A stretch of 16,300 nucleotides of DNA, taken from DASSUC01 sp035649895 (GTDB lineage: Bacteria > Actinomycetota > Actinomycetes > Mycobacteriales > Micromonosporaceae). The DNA lies in contig DASRIS010000162.1 in the NCBI GenBank assembly GCA_035649895.1, positions 1-16,300 of the forward strand. The letters are read 5' to 3'. The notes beneath the pieces are model-generated. The model saw only the letters and a list, made by a program, of their open reading frames with translations. It did not search any database and was not told where the DNA came from. This document shows, in pieces, positions 1 to 6,679 of this stretch (position 1 is the first letter of the stretch; each line of letters starts with the position of its first letter). The position numbers and the translations under genes are program-made.

Positions 1-1891
1 GCCCCGGTTTGGACTGCCGGTGCTGGGCGTGGACCTGCCAGCGCCGGTTCAGCTCGGCTTCCCACGACCGAGCCGTCCGCTCGGCGTTGGCCCTACGCTC
101 CTGGGCCATCCGCTTCGCCTCAGCCTGTCGTGCTTCTGCGATGCTCTCTGCCTCGTCCTGTCTCTCCCGGCTGAGACGGAGAGCGGCCTCGTGCCGCTCG
201 CGTACCAGCTTGACCCGCTCGCCGGCGGCGACCACCGAGCGCCGTAGGTCGGCGAGCTCGGCATCCATCCGCGGCCACCGCTTTGCGGCCTGATGAACCT
301 TGGACCGCTCGGCGCAGATGCTCCGCGACCGCGCTTCGACGGCGCGGAACTCCGCGACCGCCGCCGACCATGGCTGTTCAGGGGTGGTCTGCTCGTAGCC
401 TTTGAGCACCGCAAGCAGCCCGAGCCAGGTCTCGTCGTCTGGTGGGCCGTCGGGGGTGTGGTACCAGAACGCGTCCACGAACCGACCCCGGTTGGCCTTG
501 TTGCCCAGCCGGGCCGCCACGAGCGCCCATGCCTGGTTGCTCGCCGGCTTTGGCGCGGGCTGCTTGGTCTCGGCGTCGGGCTCTGGGGCGAGCAGGGCCG
601 TGGCGATCTCGGGGAAGTAACCCACCGCGGTCGCCTGCTGCCGCCACGACCCATCGACTGCGTCCGCAGCCGGGATCTCGTCGGTGACGTTCTGCACTGC
701 CCCGTTGTTCGCCGATGCGACCACCATCTCGAAGCCGGTGAGGTCGGGTTGCCAGGCGCTGAGGACTCGGGTGCGTTCCCCGGTACGCCATCGCAGCTGC
801 CCGCCGGTGAACGCCTTGGTTGGGTCCGACAGTGCCGCCAACCGCCGGGCCCGCTCCACCACCAGCGCCGCTATGAGGTCACGCAGCATCGTCGTCTTTC
901 CGGTACCAGGCGGGCCGTTGACCCCTACCACACCGGCATCGGCGATTCTCATCGCGGTATTGACTGCCAGCTGCTGGTTCAGCGCGAGCGCATGCTCAGT
1001 GTGGCTGGGCCAGCGGCCCGCGGGCACCGCATCCGGGGCGGTAGCGGTCAGCACGGCTTCGATCTCGGCGCGCACGTCCACCCGCTGGGCGGTGGGGATC
1101 TCAGCCTCGGGCCGCAGGTACTCACGCAGGGCAGCGCCAACGTCTCCCCTGGCCATCCGCTCGGCGACCCGGCCCAGGTCGCCGATGACGAAGCTGTTCA
1201 GGAACTCATGACCACCCGCCTTGTCCGCCTTGCGCCTGGCCACAACCTGGCTGCTGATGCGGATCTCCGCACAGGACAGCGCGGTGCCGACTCCGGCTTC
1301 GGCCACAGCGGCAGCCAGGCAGCTGCCAAGGTCGGCATGGTCCAGCATGCGCGGGACCGGGACGTGCCGCGGCGGGGCGTCGTCCTCCTGTGGGCCGGTC
1401 AGATAGTCGGTTACCAGGTCACGCCACGCCTCGCCGAATGCCGCCGTAGCCTCGTCGAACCCGGTGAGCCAGCCCTGCCTGCGCCGCCTCGGGCGCAGCA
1501 CCTGGCCGGTAGCCCACGCACAGCTGGAAAGCACCTCGGAGCCGATGAGCGCGCACCCATCCTCGCCGACCACGAACGCGGCTATGGCACTCTCTCCCGC
1601 GGGACGCTCGTCAAAGCTGTCCTCATCCGGGGCAAAGACGCGCGAGAGTGTCTCGAATACCGCGTCGAGGGGGTAGATCCCCAGGTAGACCACGTGCCGC
1701 CAGGCTTGGTTCGGGCGCAGCTTCCGACGAGCGAGCTCGTGGCCGGGCTCCCACGGCAGCGGCTCGCCCGGCCGCACCGCGAACACCAGCCGCTCGCGGT
1801 CCACCTTCTCGACACTCTGCGGACTGAACATCTCCACAGTCCGCCAGAACTGGACGATCTCGGCCCGCCTCGCGTCCGCCCTCCGCGCCAC
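1..1891 (-). CDS. Superfamily 1 DNA/RNA helicase, AAA_11-like, N-terminal part (runs off left edge)
   Basis: A reading frame open from a GTG at 1891 to the window edge gives the first 630 residues. Residues 326-334 are a Walker A loop (GPPGTGKTT, Lys332), preceded by a Q-motif-like NQQLAVNTA and followed at 392-403 by a motif Ia-like ASANNGAVQNVT, as in UPF1-like SF1 helicases. Residues about 520-620 are a charged, Arg/Glu/Ala-rich predicted coiled coil. Motifs II-VI would lie beyond the left edge, so completeness cannot be judged. An in-frame TAG 24 bases upstream and a GGAG five bases before the GTG support this start. Its codons look less extremely GC-biased than those of the PKS, and it reads away from the cluster, so it is probably flanking genome or an accessory gene rather than biosynthetic. 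The family is clear; the cellular role (repair, RNA metabolism or defence) is not. Confidence 0.85.
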   Translation of the reverse strand, partial: MARRADARRAEIVQFWRTVEMFSPQSVEKVDRERLVFAVRPGEPLPWEPGHELARRKLRPNQAWRHVVYLGIYPLDAVFETLSRVFAPDEDSFDERPAGESAIAAFVVGEDGCALIGSEVLSSCAWATGQVLRPRRRRQGWLTGFDEATAAFGEAWRDLVTDYLTGPQEDDAPPRHVPVPRMLDHADLGSCLAAAVAEAGVGTALSCAEIRISSQVVARRKADKAGGHEFLNSFVIGDLGRVAERMARGDVGAALREYLRPEAEIPTAQRVDVRAEIEAVLTATAPDAVPAGRWPSHTEHALALNQQLAVNTAMRIADAGVVGVNGPPGTGKTTMLRDLIAALVVERARRLAALSDPTKAFTGGQLRWRTGERTRVLSAWQPDLTGFEMVVASANNGAVQNVTDEIPAADAVDGSWRQQATAVGYFPEIATALLAPEPDAETKQPAPKPASNQAWALVAARLGNKANRGRFVDAFWYHTPDGPPDDETWLGLLAVLKGYEQTTPEQPWSAAVAEFRAVEARSRSICAERSKVHQAAKRWPRMDAELADLRRSVVAAGERVKLVRERHEAALRLSRERQDEAESIAEARQAEAKRMAQERRANAERTARSWEAELNRRWQVHAQHRQSKPG

Positions 1892-1946
1892 CCCAGCTCC
1901 GATCGTCGACTAGGAACTACCGAACACGATCTGACGAAAGGTCTAG

Positions 1947-1952
1947 AGCATA
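1947..1952 (-). promoter_or_regulatory. Possible -10 element for the helicase gene
   Basis: The minus strand reads TATGCT here, a TANNNT-type -10 hexamer 55 bases before the GTG start, inside a locally AT-richer intergenic stretch. No convincing -35 is seen 17 bases further up. This is weak, based on the hexamer and its position only. Confidence 0.2.
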
Positions 1953-2031
1953 GCGAGCGGTCTCATACCGCCAGTCCCGCCCGAGATCATTGGTGTGGGT
2001 GCCGACCCGCGCGAAGCGCGGCGGCGAGGCA

Positions 2032-2037
2032 TACCAT
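2032..2037 (+). promoter_or_regulatory. -10 element for a probable leaderless transcript of the DinB gene
   Basis: TACCAT matches the actinobacterial TANNNT -10 consensus and ends six bases before the ATG at 2044, so transcription would begin at or next to the start codon. There is no Shine-Dalgarno at normal spacing; the only purine run, GAGG at 2026-2029, is 14 bases away. Leaderless genes are common in actinomycetes, and this arrangement decides for ATG 2044 over the TTG/GTG codons further upstream. Confidence 0.45.
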
Positions 2038-2043
2038 CCGCCG

Positions 2044-2790
2044 ATGACCCGGTACGAAGGATCCGACCAGTTCCGGGAGGCGGAGCTGGTCGACGTGGAC
2101 ATGTCGCGGGCGGTCTTCCGTGAGGTCGACCTGTCCGAGGTACGCATGCGCGGCGTGCTGCTGACCGGCGCCGACATCGACGGGGACATCCGGGGGCTGC
2201 GGCTCAACGGTGTCGAGGTGGCGCCGCTGGTCGAGGCGGAGCTGGACCGCAGGCACCCGGAGCGGGCCCAGCTGCGTCCCACCACCGCCGGCGGCATGCG
2301 CACCGCGTGGGCGGTGGTGGAGTCGTTCTGGGCGGCGACCATGCAACGGGCCGGCCGGCTGCCAGAGGCCGACCTGCACCGGTCGGTCGACGAGGAGTGG
2401 TCCTTCGCCCAGACGCTGCGGCACCTGGTGTTCGTGACCGACGCGTGGCTCAGCCACGCCGTGCTGGGCGAGGCCCGGCCGTTCCACCCGCTCGGCCTGC
2501 CGGCGGCCTTCCACACCGGCACCGAGGCGTACGGCGTCGACACCTCGGCGCAGCCCGAGCTCGCCGACGTGGTGGCCGCCCGCGCCGAGCGGGTCGCGTC
2601 GGTGCGCGACTTCCTCGCCGCCGCCACCCAGGCCGACCTCGACCAGGTACGGCCGGCGAACCCGGCGCCGGGCTGGCCGCCGCCCCAGCCGCGCACCGCC
2701 GCCTCGTGCCTACGGGTGATCCTCAACGAGGAGTGGACGCACCACCAGTTCGCCGTGCGCGACCTGGCGGTGGTCGAAGCCGGACGGTGA
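2044..2790 (+). CDS. DinB-like (YfiT/DUF664-type) protein with pentapeptide-like N-terminus
   Basis: This is a 248-residue cytoplasmic protein. Residues 10-60 show a hydrophobic residue (L, M, F or I) at every fifth position in about eight units, the pattern of a short pentapeptide repeat. The rest is a four-helix DinB-like domain with the signature segments EEWSFAQTLRHLV (His127) and NEEWTHHQF (His233/234), which are likely metal ligands. The DinB/YfiT/mycothiol-S-transferase superfamily includes metal-dependent thiol transferases, often of unknown substrate. ATG 2044 is preferred over TTG 1990 because the pentapeptide homology begins there and a -10 hexamer lies just upstream. The gene is divergent from the helicase and ends six bases short of the convergent P450 stop. 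It could be a detoxification or self-protection gene at the cluster edge, but this is guesswork from position. The fold assignment is firm; the function is not. Confidence 0.85.
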   Translation: MTRYEGSDQFREAELVDVDMSRAVFREVDLSEVRMRGVLLTGADIDGDIRGLRLNGVEVAPLVEAELDRRHPERAQLRPTTAGGMRTAWAVVESFWAATMQRAGRLPEADLHRSVDEEWSFAQTLRHLVFVTDAWLSHAVLGEARPFHPLGLPAAFHTGTEAYGVDTSAQPELADVVAARAERVASVRDFLAAATQADLDQVRPANPAPGWPPPQPRTAASCLRVILNEEWTHHQFAVRDLAVVEAGR

Positions 2791-2796
2791 GCCCGC

Positions 2797-3996
2797 CTAC
2801 CAGGCGACCGGGAGCTTGTGCACGCCGTAGATCCCGCGGTCGTGGCGCATCGGGATGTCCTCCGGCTCAGCCGCGAGCCGCAGCTGCGGGAACCGGTCGA
2901 ACAGGGCGCGGTAGCCGATGCGCATCTCGATGCGGGCCAGCTCCTGCCCGATGCACAGGTGCACCCCGTGGCCGAGGGCCAGGTGCCCGGTCGGCGGCCG
3001 GCTCAGGTCCAGCTTGTCCGGGTCGGGGAACTGGGCCGGGTCGCGGTTGGCCGCGGGCAGCGAGACCAGCACGGTCTCCCCGGCCTTGACCAGCTGGCCG
3101 TCGAGCTCGACATCCTCCAGCGCGACGCGCATCGTGCCGAACTGGGTGATCGTCACGTACCGCAGCAGCTCCTCGACGGCGCCGTCGATCAGCGACGGGT
3201 CGGCCCGCAGCGCGGCGAGCTGCTCGGGGTGGCGCAGCAGCGCGTACGTGCCGAGCGCGAGCATGTTGGCGCTGGTCTCGTAGCCGGCGACGAGCAGCAG
3301 GTGGGCGATGTTCGTCACCTCCTCGTCGGTCAGCTCCCCGCTCTGGACCAGCCCGCTGAGCATGTCGTCAGCCGGCTCGGCGCGCTTGGTCTGGACGAGC
3401 TGGTGCAGGTAGCCGCCGATGCTGGCGATCGCCTTGAAGATCTCCTCCTTGTCGACGTTGAGCGCGAGCACCGTCTCCGAGTCGCGCTGGAACCGCTCCC
3501 GGTCGGCGTACGGCACGCCGAGCAGGTCACAGATCACCAGTGAGGGGATGGGCAGGGCGAACTCCTGCACCAGGTCGACCGGCGGGCCGGCCTGCTCCAT
3601 CGCGTCCAGCCGCTCGTCGGTGAACCGCTGGATCCTCGGCTCGAGCTGGCGCATCCGGCGCACGGTGAACTGGCCGGTGAGCAGGCGACGGTAGCGGGTG
3701 TGCTCCGGCGGGTCCATCCGGATGAAGAAGCCGGGCTGTGCCGGCGTCGGCTTCTCCTCGGCGAACGGGTGCGGGATGGGCGAGTGCCGAAGCTCCTGGC
3801 GCGCGCTGAAGCGGGGGTCGTCGAGCACGACGCGTGCCGCGGAGTAGCTGGTGACCAACCATCCGACGTGACCGTCCACATACGCCAGCGGGGTGACCGG
3901 CTGCTCCTCCCGCAGCCGTCCCAGCTCGTCCGGGGGGTCAAAGATGGTGCTGCGGGCGGTGGGCAGCTTGATCGGGGTGGACACAGCCTCTGCCAT
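2797..3996 (-). CDS. Cytochrome P450 (bacterial class I, CYP105/CYP107 group)
   Basis: This 399-residue P450 is soluble and needs ferredoxin and a reductase, neither encoded in the window. Visible landmarks are a helix-C segment MDPPEHTRYRR, an I-helix AGYETSAN with the usual acid-alcohol pair (Glu240-Thr241), a K-helix EELLR, and a heme loop LGHGVHLCIG with Cys348 as iron ligand. Position 341, normally Phe in FGxGxHxCxG, is Leu. The C-terminus YGVHKLPVAW is typical of the group. The start is the ATG at 3996, because AAGGAG sits six bases upstream; the GTG at 4020 lies on the far side of that ribosome site. It is separated from the reductase gene by 320 bases and so may have its own promoter. 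It probably hydroxylates or further oxidises the polyketide. It is a clear paralogue of the P450 at 6676-7884. Confidence 0.93.
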   Translation of the reverse strand: MAEAVSTPIKLPTARSTIFDPPDELGRLREEQPVTPLAYVDGHVGWLVTSYSAARVVLDDPRFSARQELRHSPIPHPFAEEKPTPAQPGFFIRMDPPEHTRYRRLLTGQFTVRRMRQLEPRIQRFTDERLDAMEQAGPPVDLVQEFALPIPSLVICDLLGVPYADRERFQRDSETVLALNVDKEEIFKAIASIGGYLHQLVQTKRAEPADDMLSGLVQSGELTDEEVTNIAHLLLVAGYETSANMLALGTYALLRHPEQLAALRADPSLIDGAVEELLRYVTITQFGTMRVALEDVELDGQLVKAGETVLVSLPAANRDPAQFPDPDKLDLSRPPTGHLALGHGVHLCIGQELARIEMRIGYRALFDRFPQLRLAAEPEDIPMRHDRGIYGVHKLPVAW

Positions 3997-4002
3997 CTCG
4001 CG

Positions 4003-4008
4003 CTCCTT
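4003..4008 (-). promoter_or_regulatory. Ribosome binding site fixing the P450 start
   Basis: The minus strand reads AAGGAG here, six bases before the ATG at 3996. It is the best Shine-Dalgarno in the window and excludes the in-frame GTG at 4020 as the main start. Confidence 0.75.
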
Positions 4009-4260
4009 CAAAGGGTGCACAGTCAGGTGCCCTCATCAAAGCGGAGCTGTCTAAAGCCTTTCTTGCGTGTACGGAACAGGCGTATCCGACGGTCATCGGC
4101 AGCGCCAGCTCTGTGGGCTGAGAGGAGCGGGGTGGGCTGGTAGGCGACAGCAGGGCCGGCGAGGCGTCGCGTACGTCAGGGCTTGGTCGGGGGCTCGATG
4201 AGGCTCCATGACGTACGCCGCGACCCCCGCATGGCGGTGCGCGGCCCCACGCTCGAGCCG

Positions 4261-4305
4261 CCGGGGGACCCGGACGCCTGGCCCGGCGGCGCGAAGCTGG
4301 CCGGG
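4261..4305 (-). terminator. Possible GC-rich hairpins after the reductase gene
   Basis: Two short inverted repeats lie just past the reductase stop. One is CCGGG/CCCGG with a three-base loop (4261-4273); the other is CCCGGC/GCCGGG with a 12-base loop (4282-4305). There is no U-tract, and in DNA this GC-rich such stems arise easily by chance, so the call is tentative. Confidence 0.2.
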
Positions 4306-4316
4306 ACCGCCGAGGC

Positions 4317-5111
4317 TCAGGCCGACATCCGGTCCACTGAGGCCACCTCGTCCGCGTCGAGCGAGAACCCGAACACGTCCAGGTTGGCGGTGATGCGCTG
4401 CGGGTTGACCGACCTCGGGATGACCGGGATGGCGCGCTCCACGTACCACCGCAGGACGACCTGGGCCGGGCTCACCCCGTGGCGGGAGGCGATCCCGGCC
4501 AGGACGCGGCTACCCAGGTCGGTGTCCTTGAGCGGGCTGTAGCCCTCGACCACGACCCGCCGCTCGCTGTGGTCGGCGAGCAGCTTGGCGTCGAACCGGC
4601 TCGGGCTGAACGGGATCTGGTTCACCACGGGCGCCTGCCCGGTCTCCTCGATGAGCTCGTCGATCTGGTCGACCCGGTAGTTGCTGACCCCGACGGCCTT
4701 GACCAGCCCCTGCTCCTGAGCGGCGAGGAACGCCTGCCAGGTCTTCGGCGCCGCGGTGGACCGGGGCGGCCAGTGCACCAGCCACAGGTCGACGTACTCG
4801 GTGCCCAGCGCACGCAGGCTGGCGGTGAGCGTCTCCCGCTCGCGGCCGGCGTTCCCCGGCGGGAGCTTGGTCGTGACGAACACCTCCGCCCGGTCCACGC
4901 CGCTGTCCCGCAGCGCCCTGCCCACGTCGGCCTCGTTGCCGTACATCGTCGCGGTGTCGATGTGCCGGTAGCCGGCCTCCAGCGCGTGGCGGATGGCCTC
5001 GTACCCCCGCTGGCCCCGCAGCTGCCACGTGCCGAGCCCCACCACCGGCATGGCGCCGCCGCCGGCCAGCGCCACCGTACGGGTCTGTTCCAGCCCACCC
5101 ATGACAGTCAT
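4317..5111 (-). CDS. Aldo/keto reductase (AKR5-like)
   Basis: This is a 264-residue NADPH-dependent reductase of the TIM-barrel aldo/keto reductase superfamily. The N-terminal VGLGTWQLRG and the catalytic tetrad Asp52, Tyr57 (HIDTATMYGNE), Lys82 (VTTKLPPGN) and His113 (LVHWP) are all present, as are the later VGVSNY and the cofactor-binding IPRSVNPQRI. The protein stops at VDRMSA, about 10-20 residues earlier than many relatives, so the C-terminal loop may be shortened. The ATG at 5111 follows AGGAGAGG directly; an in-frame ATG at 5102 is a close alternative (261 residues). It lies 41 bases after the FAD gene on the same strand and is probably in the same operon. A carbonyl reduction on the polyketide, or on an aldehyde or ketone made by the P450s, is a reasonable but unproven role. 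Confidence 0.9.
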   Translation of the reverse strand: MTVMGGLEQTRTVALAGGGAMPVVGLGTWQLRGQRGYEAIRHALEAGYRHIDTATMYGNEADVGRALRDSGVDRAEVFVTTKLPPGNAGRERETLTASLRALGTEYVDLWLVHWPPRSTAAPKTWQAFLAAQEQGLVKAVGVSNYRVDQIDELIEETGQAPVVNQIPFSPSRFDAKLLADHSERRVVVEGYSPLKDTDLGSRVLAGIASRHGVSPAQVVLRWYVERAIPVIPRSVNPQRITANLDVFGFSLDADEVASVDRMSA

Positions 5112-5152
5112 CCTCTCCTGGCCTGCCGCGGCACCGGCCCGCGCCCCTGCGC

Positions 5153-6679
5153 TCACCCCCGGCCACCGGCACCCGGCAGCGCCGGAGCCGCCAGCGTTGC
5201 TGGGGCCGCCGGCGGGGCCGGGGCCGCCGGGTCGACCGGCGGGACCGACCCGCCCGGGACCGAGGCGGGCGGGACCACCGGCGGGGCCGGGGCAACCGGC
5301 GGCGACGCGAGCGAGGCGCGCTCCTCGGCGGTGAGTGGCGGCTCGGTCAGCGCCGGGTGGGCTGGCGGGCGCCGCAGCGCGGCCACGATCTCCGCCTCCT
5401 CCAGGCTGTCCAGGGGCGCCGAGAGCGTGTTCACCCGGATCGTCGCGGCGCTCACCACCGGCTCGCGGACCGCGGCGAGACCGACCAGGTCGGCCAGCCG
5501 CCGCCCCTGCGGGGACTGGCGGGCCAGGCGCGGGTCGACGACGTCGTAGCGGCACTGCGGGTAGCAGATGTCCTGCATCGTGGCGAGGATCCAGGCGTCG
5601 TCGACGGCCGCGCCGACGGCGCGCTGGGCGGCGGCGGCCAGCCCCGGGCCGGGCCCGTGCCGGCGCAGGGTCAGGTCCAGCGCTGCCGCGGCCCGCGCCG
5701 CGGTGCTCATGCCGTGGCCGTAGACCGGGTTGAACGCGGCCACCGCGTCGCCGGCCACCACCAGCCCCTCCGGCCAGCCGGGGCCGAGCCGCTCGAACCG
5801 TAGCCGGCGGTTGACCGTGCTGCGGGTGCCGCGCACCGGCGTGAGCGGTTCGGCGGTGGCGATCAGCTCCGCGATGAGCGGGTGCCGGATACCGCGGGCG
5901 TACGCGAGGAAGCCCGCCTCGTCCATGGGCGGCTCGCCGCCGCGGGTGCCCGACAGCGTGACGATCCAGCGACCATCCTCGATCGGCAGCAGCGCGCCGT
6001 TCTGCCCGGGCCGGGGCACCCGGTGGTCGGCGTAGAGGACCACCGGAGGGAAGGGGTGGGTCGCCCGGTAGACCCGGGTGGCGTAGGTGATCCCGGTGTC
6101 GACGACGTCCTCCTCGACCGGCGGCGTGCCGAGGTCGCGCAGCCAGCGCCGCAGCGAGGAGCCGCGGCCGGTGGCGTTGACGACGAGGTCCGCCCCGAGC
6201 TGGACCTCGGCCGCGCCGTCGAGCAGGACCCGCGCCCCGGTGACCTTGCCGGCGTCCCCGCACAGGCCGGTCACCGTGGTGTTCTCCAGCACGGCGACCC
6301 GCTCGTCGCGCAGCACCTCCTCGCGGACCACCCAGTCGATCAGGGACCGGCTGCAGGTCAGCATGTAGCCGGCGGCCGGGAAGCGGTGCTGCCAGCCGTA
6401 CGCGGTCAGCGACACCGCACCCTCGGGCAGGCCGATGCGGTGTGCGCCGGCGGCGAGCAGCCGGTCGATGGTGCCCGGCAGCAGCGCGTCGACGACCGCG
6501 GCGCCACCGGACATGAGCAGGTGGGCGTGCTGGGCCTGGGGCACGCCCCGGCGCAGGCGCGGCCCGTCCGGGTAGCGGTCCCGTTCGACCACGGTGACCG
6601 CGTCGAAGTGCGGGGCGAGGGCGCGGGCGGCGAGCACCCCGGCCAGGCCGCCGCCGAGGACCACAGCGCGCGCGGTCAC
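5153..6679 (-). CDS. FAD-dependent monooxygenase, MonCI/Lsd18-like epoxidase family
   Basis: The protein has 508 residues. An N-terminal dinucleotide fold (VVLGGGLAG, residues 6-14), an ATGRGS segment, and the second FAD motif VVAGDAVAAFNPVYGHGMS (Asp311) place it in the group A-type flavin monooxygenase superfamily. The block GVPQAQHAHLL, the GTIDRLLAAGA and GWQHRFPA segments, EEDVVDTGITYATR and AVGAAVDDAWILAT match from memory the polyether epoxidase MonCI almost segment by segment. It lacks the WxWxIP motif of flavin halogenases. Flavin [4+2] cyclases such as PyrE3 share the fold and are an alternative. Residues 458-508 are a Pro/Ala-rich tail. The GTG start overlaps the P450 stop by four bases (6676-6679), implying translational coupling. 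Predicted role: epoxidation or hydroxylation of alkenes in the polyketide. Confidence 0.88.
   Translation of the reverse strand: MTARAVVLGGGLAGVLAARALAPHFDAVTVVERDRYPDGPRLRRGVPQAQHAHLLMSGGAAVVDALLPGTIDRLLAAGAHRIGLPEGAVSLTAYGWQHRFPAAGYMLTCSRSLIDWVVREEVLRDERVAVLENTTVTGLCGDAGKVTGARVLLDGAAEVQLGADLVVNATGRGSSLRRWLRDLGTPPVEEDVVDTGITYATRVYRATHPFPPVVLYADHRVPRPGQNGALLPIEDGRWIVTLSGTRGGEPPMDEAGFLAYARGIRHPLIAELIATAEPLTPVRGTRSTVNRRLRFERLGPGWPEGLVVAGDAVAAFNPVYGHGMSTAARAAAALDLTLRRHGPGPGLAAAAQRAVGAAVDDAWILATMQDICYPQCRYDVVDPRLARQSPQGRRLADLVGLAAVREPVVSAATIRVNTLSAPLDSLEEAEIVAALRRPPAHPALTEPPLTAEERASLASPPVAPAPPVVPPASVPGGSVPPVDPAAPAPPAAPATLAAPALPGAGGRG
5156..5308. repeat. GC-only low-complexity tract coding the Pro/Ala tail
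   Basis: About 150 bases made of degenerate GGGGCCGG/CCGCCGG-type units with almost no A or T. It encodes the last 51 residues of the FAD protein, mainly Pro, Ala, Val and Gly. It may be prone to slippage. Confidence 0.6.

Larger units (their letters stand above)
3997..4316. other. 320-base intergenic region between reductase and second P450
   Basis: No reading frame here has domain-like sequence; the frames that cross it are out-of-phase extensions of the neighbours. On the minus strand it would hold the end of the reductase transcript and the promoter of the P450. The part around 4035-4080 is clearly less GC-rich than its surroundings, which fits a promoter, but I cannot assign -35/-10 boxes with confidence. 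GC-rich inverted repeats lie at 4261-4305. Confidence 0.5.

Noticed and set aside
1990..2043. TTG or GTG starts upstream for the DinB gene
   Set aside because: The added residues are not family-like and there is no ribosome site; a -10 hexamer lies between them and the ATG at 2044.
293..2047. Long plus-strand open frame (584 residues)
   Set aside because: It is antisense to the helicase; its translation is low-complexity with no domain, while the minus strand shows Walker A and motif Ia.
4093..4449. Small minus-strand gene in the 3997-4316 gap
   Set aside because: It overlaps the reductase 3' end out of frame, is Arg/Pro-rich and has no ribosome site or domain.
4317..6263. A 648-residue minus-strand frame that seems to fuse extra N-terminal sequence to the reductase
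   Set aside because: The extra part is an Arg/Gly/Ala-rich out-of-frame reading of the FAD gene. The reductase starts at 5111 with its own ribosome site.
5153..6679. Flavin-dependent halogenase
   Set aside because: No WxWxIP motif; the signature blocks match the epoxidase family instead.
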